Below, piece after piece: positions 19,362 through 28,157 of a stretch of DNA of 64,000 nucleotides (positions are counted from its first letter, which is position 1; every line of letters starts with the position of its first letter). Source of the stretch: Paracoccaceae bacterium (lineage in GTDB: Bacteria; Pseudomonadota; Alphaproteobacteria; Rhodobacterales; Rhodobacteraceae); the NCBI GenBank assembly GCA_014762635.1, contig JABURR010000061.1, forward strand, positions 80,185-144,184. Reading direction: 5' to 3'. The position numbers and the translations under genes were made by a program. Below the pieces are notes generated by a model. It did no database searches and had not been told where the DNA came from. It saw only the letters and a program-made list of their open reading frames with translations.

Positions 19362-20215
19362 GAATGTGCCCAGTCCCAGTAGAGCTCACGCGCCCGCCGG
19401 GTCACGGGGCCGACCTGGTAATGGGTGCCCTCGAACTCGGTCACGGGGGTGACCTTCATCATGTTGCCCGACAGGAACACCTCGTCCGCGGCGTGGAAAT
19501 CATCGAAACTCAAGACCGTCTCATGCACCTTCACGCCATCGGCCGTGAGGTTCGAGATATGCCGCGCCCGGGTGATCCCGGCCAGGAAGGTGCCATTGGC
19601 GATGGGGGTGAAGACCTCTCCATCGCGGACCATGAACACATTGGCGGTCGCGCTTTCGGCCACGTTGCCCATTGCATCGGCCACCAGCGTGTTGCCATAG
19701 CCCTTGGCATGGGCCTCGGCCAGCATGCGCGCGTTGTTGGGATAGAGGCACCCGGCCTTCGCGTTGACCACGTTATCCTCCAGCACCGGGCGACGGAACT
19801 GCGTGGTGCAGAGCGTGGTGGCCATTTTCGGCGGGGCCATCGGGATTTCCTCGAGGCAGACCGCGAATCCGGTGGCGCCCTGTTTCGGCAGAACCCCCAG
19901 GTGCCCGCCTTCAAGCGCCCAGTACATGGGGCGGATGTAGACGGCGACATCCTTGGGATAGGCCTTCAGCCCCTCGCGCACGATCTCGACCATGTCCTCG
20001 ACCGTGACGGTGGGGGTGATCATCAGGGCCTCGGCGGAGCGGTTGACCCGCGCGCAATGCGCCTCGAGGTCGGGGGCCACCCCTTCGAAATACCGCGCCC
20101 CGTCGAAGACCGAGCTGCCCAGCCAGGTTCCGTGATCCGCCGCCCGCATGATCGGCACGTCGCCCTCATGCCACCGGCCCTCGAAATAGGTGCGGATATT
20201 CTTTCCCGTTGCCAT
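19358..20215 (-). CDS. Branched-chain amino acid aminotransferase (class IV, PLP)
   Basis: A 285-residue class IV aminotransferase. The N-terminal pattern TYFEGRWHEGDVPIMRAADH and the PLP-lysine region VVNAKAGCLYPNNARMLAEA are typical of IlvE, which swaps amino groups between 2-oxoacids and Leu, Ile and Val. Later motifs (LSGNMMKVTPVTEFE) fit. Class IV also includes D-amino-acid transaminase and aminodeoxychorismate lyase, less similar here. Start ATG 20215 has GGAGG at the right distance; 12 codons upstream of it in the same frame are not credible. Confidence 0.88.
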   Translation of the reverse strand: MATGKNIRTYFEGRWHEGDVPIMRAADHGTWLGSSVFDGARYFEGVAPDLEAHCARVNRSAEALMITPTVTVEDMVEIVREGLKAYPKDVAVYIRPMYWALEGGHLGVLPKQGATGFAVCLEEIPMAPPKMATTLCTTQFRRPVLEDNVVNAKAGCLYPNNARMLAEAHAKGYGNTLVADAMGNVAESATANVFMVRDGEVFTPIANGTFLAGITRARHISNLTADGVKVHETVLSFDDFHAADEVFLSGNMMKVTPVTEFEGTHYQVGPVTRRARELYWDWAHS

Positions 20216-20331
20216 GCTGGGTCCTCCTTCGGAGCGCGAGCCTAGGCTCACCGCGCGCGGGCGTCCAGACCGGAAAATCGGGATGTGGCTTGATGTTGCC
20301 GGAACGCTTTCCCGCTCGCACTCGGGCAGGA

Positions 20332-20383
20332 AGTCCGATGAAAGTCCGATAGAATTCCGATGAAATTCCGATTGCGGTTATCG
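20332..20383 (-). repeat. Intergenic repeat, copy B
   Basis: Second copy of the element at 8201-8252, identical at 48 of 52 positions, again built of two 22-bp units. It begins 8 bp beyond the stop of the gene at 20391-20606, same orientation relative to the gene as copy A. In this copy CCGAT and ATCGG flank TGCGGTT and could form a small hairpin. Confidence 0.7.
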
Positions 20384-20390
20384 GGGTGAA

Positions 20391-20606
20391 TCAGCCCAGG
20401 ATCACGCCCGTGACCACCATCATCAGCCCGATGGCCGAGAGGAACAGCGCGCCCAGGTTGACCGGCAGGACCTTCGACAAACGGCCCCGCATTTCCTCGT
20501 CCGACAGCCCCGCGCGCTTGGCTTTCATCACCGCCAGGATGCACCAGACGATGCCCGCAAGCCCCAAGAGCGACAGCACCGCGCCTATCCAGATCAGCCA
20601 TTCCAT
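20391..20606 (-). CDS. Small two-helix membrane protein
   Basis: A 71-residue protein, MEWLIWIGAVLSLLGLAGIV then a basic loop (KAKRAGLSDEEMRGRL) and a second helix (LFLSAIGLMMVVTGVIL). It has a good ribosome site (GGAGG) before ATG 20606. It resembles unnamed small membrane proteins found widely in Rhodobacterales. Divergent from gapR across about 120 bp. Function unknown. Confidence 0.72.
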   Translation of the reverse strand: MEWLIWIGAVLSLLGLAGIVWCILAVMKAKRAGLSDEEMRGRLSKVLPVNLGALFLSAIGLMMVVTGVILG

Positions 20607-20727
20607 CGCGTCATCCTCCGTTTCCCTGCGCCTAGCGCAGCCTCGGGTGCTGGGCAAGCCCCGGTGGCCTTGCGGGACGCGCGGCAGAGGGGTAGGGATC
20701 ATCCGACAACCCATCCGAGGCAGAGAC

Positions 20728-20988
20728 ATGAGTGACACCAGCATCGACAGCAGCTACCGCGTGACCGCCGACGAGCTGCGCCAGTTTATCGAGCGTTATG
20801 AACGGCTTGAAGCCGAGAAGAAAGATATCGCGGACCAGCAGAAAGAGGTCATGGCCGAGGCCAAGGGCCGTGGCTACGACACCAAGGTGATCCGCAAGGT
20901 CATCGCCCTGCGCAAGCGCGACCGCGACGAAATCGCCGAGGAAGAGGCGGTTCTGGAGATGTACAAGCAGGCGCTGGGCATGAACTGA
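20728..20988 (+). CDS. gapR: GapR-family nucleoid protein (DUF2312)
   Basis: An 86-residue helical protein, VTADELRQFIERYERLEAEK through a KGRGYDTKVIRKVIALRKRD core to EAVLEMYKQALGMN, matching the alphaproteobacterial DUF2312/UPF0335 family. In Caulobacter GapR clamps over-twisted AT-rich DNA ahead of replication forks. Length and the final QALGM motif agree with the family. ATG 20728 is preceded by GAGG. It is a stand-alone gene. Confidence 0.9.
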   Translation: MSDTSIDSSYRVTADELRQFIERYERLEAEKKDIADQQKEVMAEAKGRGYDTKVIRKVIALRKRDRDEIAEEEAVLEMYKQALGMN

Positions 20989-21049
20989 GCCGGTTTCCGG
21001 CGCGGCGCGAATGGACAGGCCGGGCGCGAACCGTTAAGGGGGACGCGCA

Positions 21050-22714
21050 ATGACCGACCAAAAGACTCAGCTTGTTCGCGTGCCGCGCCTGTCGCTCGAC
21101 CTATGGTCGGTCGGCGCGGCCCTGATCGCGGCGCTGGTGCTGCTGCCGATCCTCTCGGTCGTCTGGATTGCCTTCCACCCGGTCGAGAATATCTGGCCGC
21201 ACCTGATTTCCACCACCCTTCCACGCTATCTGTCCAACACAGCTATCCTTGCGATTTCAGTAGGTTCGCTTGCCGCCGCCGTCGGCACGGGCGCAGCTTG
21301 GCTGGTCACCATGTACCGCTTTCCGCTGTCGCGCTGGCTGGAGTGGCTGTTGCTGCTGCCGTTGGCGATCCCGGCCTATGTGGGCGCCTATGCGCTTGTG
21401 GATTTCCTCGAATACGCGGGCCCCGTGCAGACCGCCCTGCGCGAGGCTTTCGGCTGGCAGACCTCGCGCGACTATTGGTTCCCCGAGATAAGATCCCGCG
21501 GCGCGGCTGTGATCGTGCTGGCGGCGGCGTTGTTCCCATACGTCTTCCTGCTGGCCCGCGCCGCGTTCCGCGAGCAATCGGGCTGCACCTATGAAGTCGC
21601 CCGCGCCCTGGGCGCCGGACATTTCGGCCGGTTCTGGCGCGTGGGCCTGCCGCTGGCGCGCCCCGCCATCGCGGCGGGCACGGCCATCGTGATGATGGAG
21701 ACGGTAAACGACTTCGGCGTGGTGAACTTCTTCGCCGTTCAGACGCTCACCACCGGCATCTTCTCGGTCTGGCTCGAGGCAGGAAACGCGGGCGGCGCGG
21801 CGCAGATCTCCTCGGTGATCCTGGTGTTGATCCTGCTTCTGGTGGGGCTCGAGAAAGCCGGGCGCCGAAACCTGCGCTTCCATCGCCTTTCCCGCCAGAC
21901 CCGTCCGGTCGAGCCGCTGCACCTACGCGGAACATGGGCCTGGGCCGCCACGTTGGCCTGCGCGATCCCCTTCCTTGTCGGCTTTGTCCTCCCGGTGGGC
22001 GTGATCGTCTCGCACGCGGTGGACAACCTCGACGGATTTGTAACAAAGGGCCTTCTGCGCGCGCTCTGGCACACGCTTGCCGTTGGTGGAGCGGCAGCCG
22101 TGGTCACGGTGACGGCGGCACTCTTCCTTGTCTACGGGGTTCGCCTGCGCGGCCACCCCTTCGTCCGGGCGCTGCTGCCAGTGACGACGATCGGCTACGC
22201 CGCCCCTGGCGCGGTGCTGGGGGTCGGGCTGCTCATTCCCATGGCCAGCGCCGACAACGCCATCGCGGACGCCAGCGTCGCGACCTTCGGATATGATCCC
22301 GGACTTCTGATGACCGGCACGGCCTTCGCCATCGTCTATGCCTATGCCGTGCGCTTCTTCGCCATCGCCCAAGGCGCAACCGATGCCGCCATGGGCCGCG
22401 TCGCCCCGAGCCTGCCCATGGCCGCCCGCTCGCTGGGCGAGACCGCAGGGGGCGCGCTGCGCCGGGTCTTCGTCCCCCTGATCCGAGGCTCGGTCGGAAC
22501 CGCGCTGCTGCTGGTCTTCGTGGACTCGGTGAAGGAACTGCCAGCGACGTTGCTGCTCCGGCCCTTCAACTACAACACGCTCGCGACACGGGTCTACGAA
22601 CAGGCCAGCCTCGAGAAACTGGGCGAAGCCGCCCCCGCCGCGCTGCTGGTGATCGGAGTCGGATTGGTGGCTGTCATCTTCCTCGCCCAAGCCAACCGCC
22701 TTGGCCGCGCCTGA
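21050..22714 (+). CDS. Iron(III)-type ABC transporter permease (FbpB/SfuB-like)
   Basis: A 554-residue polytopic permease with two fused BPD-type permease modules. EAA-like loops are seen near residues 180-200 (EVARALGAGHFGRFWRVGLP) and 460-480 (ARSLGETAGGALRRVFVPLI). This layout is typical of Fe3+ importers and of thiamine or putrescine relatives. Neither a binding protein nor an ATPase gene is adjacent, so its partners are elsewhere. It ends 42 bp before the tRNA-Thr gene hosting the island. Confidence 0.85.
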   Translation: MTDQKTQLVRVPRLSLDLWSVGAALIAALVLLPILSVVWIAFHPVENIWPHLISTTLPRYLSNTAILAISVGSLAAAVGTGAAWLVTMYRFPLSRWLEWLLLLPLAIPAYVGAYALVDFLEYAGPVQTALREAFGWQTSRDYWFPEIRSRGAAVIVLAAALFPYVFLLARAAFREQSGCTYEVARALGAGHFGRFWRVGLPLARPAIAAGTAIVMMETVNDFGVVNFFAVQTLTTGIFSVWLEAGNAGGAAQISSVILVLILLLVGLEKAGRRNLRFHRLSRQTRPVEPLHLRGTWAWAATLACAIPFLVGFVLPVGVIVSHAVDNLDGFVTKGLLRALWHTLAVGGAAAVVTVTAALFLVYGVRLRGHPFVRALLPVTTIGYAAPGAVLGVGLLIPMASADNAIADASVATFGYDPGLLMTGTAFAIVYAYAVRFFAIAQGATDAAMGRVAPSLPMAARSLGETAGGALRRVFVPLIRGSVGTALLLVFVDSVKELPATLLLRPFNYNTLATRVYEQASLEKLGEAAPAALLVIGVGLVAVIFLAQANRLGRA

Positions 22715-22756
22715 TCCCTTGCGCGGACCTTTGCAAAATCGTATCTGCACCCCAGC

Positions 22757-22832
22757 GCCCCTATAGCTCAGCTGGTAGAGCATCTGATTTGTAATCAGAG
22801 GGTCGGGAGTTCGAGTCTCTCTGGGGGCACCA
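22757..22832 (+). tRNA. tRNA-Thr(TGT), integration target of the island
   Basis: A 76-nt cloverleaf. Acceptor GCCCCTA pairs with TGGGGGC, anticodon stem TCTGA/TCAGA encloses TTTGTAA with anticodon TGT, the T-arm contains GTTCGAGTC, and the gene encodes its CCA. Its 3' part from 22788 is repeated at 31099-31156, so the 5' half is host DNA and the 3' half was rebuilt by the incoming element. Confidence 0.96.
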
Positions 22833-22845
22833 GATTTACCAATTA
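22788..22845 (+). repeat. Left attachment repeat, inside tRNA-Thr
   Basis: 58 bp identical to 31099-31156, covering the anticodon loop to 13 bp past the tRNA CCA. A further ~51 bp (22846-22896) also matches the region after the right copy with 7 mismatches. Confidence 0.92.
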
Positions 22846-23089
22846 AAACAAGTACCTGCAGGAATTTTCTGTGTGGCGGCCTGGTGGGTACGTGTCTCGT
22901 GGAAGCAATACGGCAGCAGTAGAACACAAATTCAGCGCCATTTGGGCGCTGCAGTTCCGCAACACTTTGGCTTGGCCGGAAGTGGCCAAAGCCGATGATC
23001 AGCTTGCGCACGGAAACATTAATTGCCGCACTGTCTCCGTGCCCGGCATCCCAACGCTGCGCGTTATCACCTTTCTCAACGCAGCCAAC

Positions 23090-24925
23090 TCAAGAGATGG
23101 AGATTTGATCCTCGCTGAATAAACCCTTTCCAAGCAGCTCGTCACGTGTCGCTTCTGGCTTTGGGGTGAAGAGGAGAATCTTGAGATGCTGCGCGGCGCG
23201 AGAGAAACATACATAGGCAAGCTTCCTTCCGCGTTCATACTGCCCCTCGGTGGGCTTGCCTGCCACTCCCGGCGTGAGCAATTTTGAGAAACTATATTGA
23301 TTCCAATTTGCCTCAACGTCATCGAAGACCACGAGGACATTGGGGTATTCCTCGCCTTTCACGCCATGCTGTGTGCTATACGGTGTGTTTTTCAGGATGA
23401 AATCACGATACGCGAAAAGCTCGTATGTAGGCATCGCAAAGAAGCCGTCGGCCAACCACTCCCCCTTTTCCTCACTGTTTGCTTCGTCGTCGTATTCTTC
23501 GACACGAGGAGGTCTTGCAAGCTGATCTGCAAGACGATCAGATGGTCGGATCAACCCGTTATGGTGGCAGTAGACCAGTACGTCCTTTATGGTTGCTTTC
23601 TCCCAAATCTTAACCAGCTCCTCAAGTTGGGCCTTGGATTGGTCCACCATTTCCTTGAGCTTTCGGTTCGCGTTCGGGCCGTGCGGATCGTAGGCTGGGC
23701 TGTTGGTTCGCAAGATGTCGATGACTTTTCGGCTCTTTCCTTGGGCCGATGCCTCGATGAGCGGACAGATGACGTTGAGAAATGGCTTTAGAAGATGATG
23801 CTCTCCAGATTCATAGTCATCCTGGGCACGTTGGGACGCATACGTGCCGGTGAAAAGCTGTTGCAGGTTGGAAAATTTCAACCGTCTTGCGATCATCTGG
23901 CGGACAAGAAAGAGCCGAATAACATCGTCCTTATTGGCCCAATCCCACGCATCGACCGCCTGATCCATTGCTGCAAGCGCACGGTCGAGTTGCTCTTCCG
24001 TATATCGCTTGCGGGGCCCCTGAGGGTCTTCCGCCTGAACAAGACGTATTTCCACGCTACCGTGGATTCTTGCATTGGAGCCAGCGGCTACCTGCTGCAC
24101 GTCGGTTCGAAAGGCGTTCAGGAATTGAATCACTTCGGGCGAGCAGCGAAAGTTTTCGATTTTGGTGATTGAAGTTCCACCTTCCGGTGGCGCGAAATCG
24201 CCAGCCCTCCCCTCATAGATCTGCTGCCAAGGGTCACCGAAGTATCCTACCAACGGTAAGCTTGGCGAAGCACAAGTTTGATTCAACCCTTCGACAATAG
24301 GCGAAAAAGTGTCCTGCGCTTCATCAACAAAGATGAACGGGTAGCGCATCCCAATGAGCCGGCGAAAATTCTGACGCTCGCGGAAAAGGTAACCGGCGGT
24401 CTCGATGATGTCGTCGTGGCTTAGTTTGCCGTTCAAATAGTCGCTATATGCGACGTCATCATATGAGAACAGGGTAACGTCGGGTAGCTTGGCCAACTCG
24501 TTCTTTAGCTTAGTCACCTTCTCTCGTGCTTTGCGGGCCGCTTTGGTCTCCTTGCCGGTATCAGCCTCGGCAGCCTTTGCAATCAAGGCGGGCAAGCGAT
24601 CATTTTGTAGGGCATCTCGAATGTCGCGCTGAAAGCGGCTGATCTCGGCCCACAAAAAGCTGTGTAGCGTCGATACCTGATAAAGTTCATCAAACCCGAG
24701 CCGCCGCTTAATGACATCGACAGCTCGATTGGTGAATGTGATACACGCGATGCGCTGGCCGTTCTGCCGTAGCGCCGCGCCATGCGTTTTTCGAATGGCC
24801 AAAAGTGCATCGACAAGCGAGGTTGTCTTTCCAGAGCCCGCACCTGCGATCAGCGCGAAACTACGGTGCCTCTCAAGGCAATCTTGAACAGCTTGATCCG
24901 CAGCGGTTTGTACTCGAGTAGTCAT
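23090..24925 (-). CDS. gajB: UvrD/Rep-like SF1 helicase, GajB-type partner of the OLD nuclease
   Basis: A 611-residue superfamily 1 helicase. Walker A is AGAGSGKTT (residues 28-36); then ACITFTNRAVDVIKRR (motif Ia), FIFVDEAQDTF (motif II, DEAQ), GDPWQQIYEG (motif III), VKGEEYPNVLVVFDD (motif V) and LAYVCFSRA (motif VI). In Gabija, GajB acts with the GajA nuclease against phage DNA. This protein is longer than the roughly 490-residue founding GajB; the extra length lies in the middle, around the KLKEMVDQSKAQLEELVKIW coiled region. The start at ATG 24925 is 2 bp after the GajA stop. Codon use is AT-richer than the chromosome. Defence function is inferred from the pair. Confidence 0.85.
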   Translation of the reverse strand: MTTRVQTAADQAVQDCLERHRSFALIAGAGSGKTTSLVDALLAIRKTHGAALRQNGQRIACITFTNRAVDVIKRRLGFDELYQVSTLHSFLWAEISRFQRDIRDALQNDRLPALIAKAAEADTGKETKAARKAREKVTKLKNELAKLPDVTLFSYDDVAYSDYLNGKLSHDDIIETAGYLFRERQNFRRLIGMRYPFIFVDEAQDTFSPIVEGLNQTCASPSLPLVGYFGDPWQQIYEGRAGDFAPPEGGTSITKIENFRCSPEVIQFLNAFRTDVQQVAAGSNARIHGSVEIRLVQAEDPQGPRKRYTEEQLDRALAAMDQAVDAWDWANKDDVIRLFLVRQMIARRLKFSNLQQLFTGTYASQRAQDDYESGEHHLLKPFLNVICPLIEASAQGKSRKVIDILRTNSPAYDPHGPNANRKLKEMVDQSKAQLEELVKIWEKATIKDVLVYCHHNGLIRPSDRLADQLARPPRVEEYDDEANSEEKGEWLADGFFAMPTYELFAYRDFILKNTPYSTQHGVKGEEYPNVLVVFDDVEANWNQYSFSKLLTPGVAGKPTEGQYERGRKLAYVCFSRAAQHLKILLFTPKPEATRDELLGKGLFSEDQISIS

Positions 24926-24927
24926 AG

Positions 24928-26997
24928 TCAAGCTTGCCCGGCTGAAGTCTGAGGATGAAGGCGATTTTCCAGCCATTCGAGTCCTTCCACGATATAGGCT
25001 GGCACCTTCCAGTCAGCCTCGCTCGCCAGAACGTCCATAGCAAAGTCAGTTTTTTTGAAACTGTCCGATTTGACGTATTTGTAAATCTCATTATAAGCTT
25101 CATCGAATTCGGCTGGAATCGTCAGATCCAGATTGAGTTTTTTGTCCCTAAATAGTTGGAAGTTCTCATAAACAAAGGCTTCTTCTAGGGTGCGCGGTCT
25201 CATCACAGAGTTGGCACCATTTTCCTCTACGGAAATATCTTGCTGAAACGTGATGTATCGATCTTGAGCCGCGTTGTGCTTTTGTGCGGGCGTAAGCGCA
25301 ATCAATTGAGCAACCGAGTTCACTTTTAAGAGGTTCTTCAGCGACGCGTTGGAGGTAAGCGCCCCCTCAGTATCTGCCCGACATACTGGATGCCTGCCAT
25401 CGGGCTCAACTGAATCGAGATCGGTTATGACGAGGTGCGGGATTTTCAGGAATGTAAGTAGCTCATCAAATCGGTGCGCGTAGGCACCACCAACTTCCAG
25501 CACGGTGAGATATGAAGCTCGGAGGCGTTTGGCGGCTCGTTCGATCATCGTCGACATCAGCAGCTTTTCCACCGATCCTTCAACCAACACCGCCGCGTCG
25601 GCAAAAAACAAATCGCAATGGGTCAAGCGAAGATAACGTTTGAGAAAAGCTAGTGCTTCTTCCTGGGTTGCCTGCTGATCTTCCACATCAACGGCAGTTG
25701 GTTGGAAATCTCTTAGACTGTGAATTTCCGTGGCATTGAGAATTCGGCCGGGACCTGGCTCTTCGCCTTCAAGCAGACAACGTCTGAAGTAGCGTACTTT
25801 GCGGAACTCAGTAGCATCCAAAATATGCGACGAATGGGTAGTGACGATGAGCTGCGGGATGCAGTCTCCAGCATCTTCTGCATCAGCCGACTGCCGGATC
25901 ACGTCCCAGATGTTGGTGATAAACGTCTGCTGCACCTGAGCGTGAAGATGCACCTCAGGCTCCTCGATGAAAATGATCTGGCAGAGTGGCCGGTTTTGTG
26001 CGGTGCGGACCCATTGAGAGTGATAGTGCTTCGCTTGGATCGCCATGTAGATGAGGTTCTTGAACCCGAGGCCATTATACAGCTCGGGCAGCTCGTGCCC
26101 GCGATCATTATCAACATAGAGCAGGTCGGTGTTGCCACGCAGAGCTGCCTCGGGATTGAGTGTGGAGACAATCTTTAACTCGCGATCGTTCACTGAAGGG
26201 ATGCCGATCCCTCTGATAACATTCATGATCCCCGCGAACTGGCCGGCGTAGTGCTCATTGAGCTGCTGATTGTTTGCTTCGATGACCTTGTGAGCCTCTT
26301 CCGCCACCTCGGGTTGCTCAAGGTTCTTCTGGTAAAAACCGGCGAACGCGCTCGATAGCTTATTGCTTCGGTGCCCTTCTTCATCGTCGATGTTTCGCTG
26401 CGCATCCACGAAGTCAATTCGGACAAGGTTTTGAAGGAGGTTGCGGCCCTCGTCCTTTTCCAGCGCCGTTGCCGCGACACCTGCATTAGTCTCCTCGAGC
26501 GAGGCATACGTGATTTCGAAATGTCTGTTGAGTTCACTATCGTTTGCGAGAAATATGGAGAGCGGCGTTCCTGGGAGGTCGCCGCTTTCTTGTGGGTGGG
26601 CAGCAAGATATGCTTCGCGAAGCTTGGCCGGATCAGATGTCGCGTAGCGCAGTCGCACGCCCAGCCGCTCAAAGTCGTCGGATAGGTTCGGGAGCATTGT
26701 GAACGCTCTTCCGAACTCGATTGAGTCAGGGTCAACTTTGAACCATATGTCCAGCTCTATAGATGGTAGATCTTGTGCGTCTTGATCCATTCCAAATGCG
26801 TCGAAGTCAGCGATTCTAGAAACCGAAAAGTCATAAATTCTGAACTTGCGCTGCCCAAGGAAGCATCTGAAGATTGAAGTTGCTGAGGTCTTGCCGCTGT
26901 TGTTAGGCCCAACGAAGACGGTTTCTCGTTCGTCAATTCCTGCCGATACCTTTTCAAGGCGACGGAAATTTCTGGCTTCGATACGATCAATTTTCAT
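24928..26997 (-). CDS. gajA: OLD-family ATP-dependent nuclease, GajA-type
   Basis: A 689-residue protein. The ABC-type ATPase half has Walker A GPNNSGKTS (30-38) and Walker B IIFIEEPEVHLHAQ, then LIVTTHSSHILDA. The C-terminal TOPRIM half has AVLVEGSVEKLLM (catalytic Glu) and VITDLDSVEPDGRHPV (DxD metal site). With a UvrD-like helicase immediately downstream this is a class 2 OLD, the Gabija arrangement: GajA cuts DNA and senses nucleotide depletion. Founding GajA is about 580 residues, so this is a longer variant. I chose MKIDRIEARNFRRLE (26997) because the family starts there; an upstream ATG at 27030 is possible and neither has a strong ribosome site. Confidence 0.87.
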   Translation of the reverse strand: MKIDRIEARNFRRLEKVSAGIDERETVFVGPNNSGKTSATSIFRCFLGQRKFRIYDFSVSRIADFDAFGMDQDAQDLPSIELDIWFKVDPDSIEFGRAFTMLPNLSDDFERLGVRLRYATSDPAKLREAYLAAHPQESGDLPGTPLSIFLANDSELNRHFEITYASLEETNAGVAATALEKDEGRNLLQNLVRIDFVDAQRNIDDEEGHRSNKLSSAFAGFYQKNLEQPEVAEEAHKVIEANNQQLNEHYAGQFAGIMNVIRGIGIPSVNDRELKIVSTLNPEAALRGNTDLLYVDNDRGHELPELYNGLGFKNLIYMAIQAKHYHSQWVRTAQNRPLCQIIFIEEPEVHLHAQVQQTFITNIWDVIRQSADAEDAGDCIPQLIVTTHSSHILDATEFRKVRYFRRCLLEGEEPGPGRILNATEIHSLRDFQPTAVDVEDQQATQEEALAFLKRYLRLTHCDLFFADAAVLVEGSVEKLLMSTMIERAAKRLRASYLTVLEVGGAYAHRFDELLTFLKIPHLVITDLDSVEPDGRHPVCRADTEGALTSNASLKNLLKVNSVAQLIALTPAQKHNAAQDRYITFQQDISVEENGANSVMRPRTLEEAFVYENFQLFRDKKLNLDLTIPAEFDEAYNEIYKYVKSDSFKKTDFAMDVLASEADWKVPAYIVEGLEWLENRLHPQTSAGQA

Positions 26998-27506
26998 GTG
27001 AGCTGGTACCCGGCCAATCTGGTTTTGCATATAATTGCGTTATACGAGAAACCGAGTCTGTTGTCAGGTATCTAAAGTTGCGTCGCCGGATTGCGCACAC
27101 ATGATGCCGCGCTCCGTGATCAGTAGTGGATGATGGGTGCCTCGCAGCCATTGAGAAAAGTTGGTTCAAGCCGATCCAGAGTTCATCGCCAACCGTTCGC
27201 GCTGCGCAGGGCGGATCGCTCACAACGTAGGAGCTTCGGAAGGTTTCCGGCCATCTAAATCGCGAGATGCACGGCATGTTCGTCGCAAGACAGAGACAGA
27301 CAGTTAGATGGAGCTTCCGAGGCTGACGAGTGTCTAGGTTCATCAATCTGTCATCAATCCAACGGTAACGTCGGTTGTAGGGCAATGTTGTTATGGCTGG
27401 TAAGTCGGACTCGGAGGCGCGAAGGGGACGTATGGTGCAAGCCTGAGGCAGGGCGGCTTGGGCCGATACTGTCACGCGAGCCGGACCAAGGCTTCGCCTA
27501 GGCCGC
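26998..27506. other. Gene-poor gap between the Gabija pair and the HTH gene
   Basis: About 510 bp. A minus-strand open frame (26987-27526) crosses it but overlaps the GajA start, has rare-looking composition (WIDDRLMNLDTRQPRKLH) and matches nothing I know. The AT-rich stretch just upstream of 26997 (CGTATAACGCAATTAT) could be the promoter of the defence pair. I see no confident gene; decayed coding DNA is possible. Confidence 0.45.
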
Positions 27507-28136
27507 CTACCTTCGGATATGCCCACTCTCGTTCATTGCGTTCGGGCCATAGATCTCCTGCAAGATGTTTCGCGCGCCCTCACCCGTCACGCGCACCCGT
27601 TTCTCAGCATCTTCGCCTGCGTCGCCGTCCCCCGCAGCCCCTGGGGCTTCCGCGCCGTTTGTTCTTTTATTTGTTTCTTCTATTGTTTGTCCGAACGCGC
27701 GTTCGTCGTCTTTTGGAACGCCCGTTCGTGTCGGACCTGAGCGCCCGTTCGTCATCTCGGAAGGGGCTTCGGGAGATGACGAACCGCCGTTCACTATCTC
27801 GAATTCTTCTACTTCCATCTTGTAGATGTTCGTGCCGTGATAGCCTCTTTTCCCTGGCTTCTTGGATAGATGCCCCCTGCGCACAAGCGCCTGGAAGCCG
27901 TTGTGTACGGCGCGCGTGGTTAGACCCAAAAAGTCCGCCACAGTTGCCTGGGCTGGGAAGGCTTCCTCGGTCTTGGCATTGAGCCAGCGGGGAAGGGCCA
28001 TTGCCACCAACAACGCGGATGGTGGTAGCTTGCGATCTTGGGCTATCTGGGAATACCACTGCGTTTTTCTGGCCGCGAAATCCCGACCGGAGCGCAGTTC
28101 GTGCCGATAGCGAATAGGGACCTTTTCGAAGGACAT
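27507..28136 (-). CDS. Helix-turn-helix protein, candidate replication initiator of the element
   Basis: A 209-residue protein. The N-terminal half forms a winged HTH (FPAQATVADFLGLTTRAVHN, then GFQALVRRGHLSKKPGKRG), similar to HTH_36 domains in phage O-type and plasmid replication proteins. The C-terminal half is low-complexity and polar (for example TRTGVPKDDERAFGQTIEET). Its DNA contains three GAACGCCCGTTCGT-like boxes spaced exactly 23 bp plus a fourth, next to a T-rich stretch, as in lambda O, where the origin lies inside the initiator gene. It could instead be a plain regulator. It follows the AlpA-like gene by 21 bp. Confidence 0.6.
   Translation of the reverse strand: MSFEKVPIRYRHELRSGRDFAARKTQWYSQIAQDRKLPPSALLVAMALPRWLNAKTEEAFPAQATVADFLGLTTRAVHNGFQALVRRGHLSKKPGKRGYHGTNIYKMEVEEFEIVNGGSSSPEAPSEMTNGRSGPTRTGVPKDDERAFGQTIEETNKRTNGAEAPGAAGDGDAGEDAEKRVRVTGEGARNILQEIYGPNAMNESGHIRR
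27661..27794. other. Candidate replication origin: iteron-like boxes plus AT-rich stretch inside the HTH gene
   Basis: GAACGCGCGTTCGTC (27693), GAACGCCCGTTCGTG (27716) and GAGCGCCCGTTCGTC (27739) are spaced exactly 23 bp; a looser fourth, GAACCGCCGTTCAC, starts at 27781. 23 is not a multiple of 3, so the repeats cannot result from a repeated peptide. A T-rich tract (27661-27692) abuts the first box and could be an unwinding element. Confidence 0.5.
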
Positions 28137-28157
28137 GGGGCGATCCTGCTGCCTTCG

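Noticed and set aside
21923..23011. Minus-strand open frame containing GAPRETRTPDPLITNQ
   Set aside because: This is the antisense translation of tRNA-Thr, a common false gene in databases; the same peptide appears across the displaced tRNA end at 31056-31610.
26987..27526. 179-codon frame between the Gabija pair and the HTH gene
   Set aside because: Overlaps the nuclease start, has no ribosome site and resembles no protein I know.
27661..27794. CRISPR array
   Set aside because: Boxes are 15 bp with 8-bp gaps and lie inside a coding sequence; no repeat-spacer structure and no cas genes in the window.
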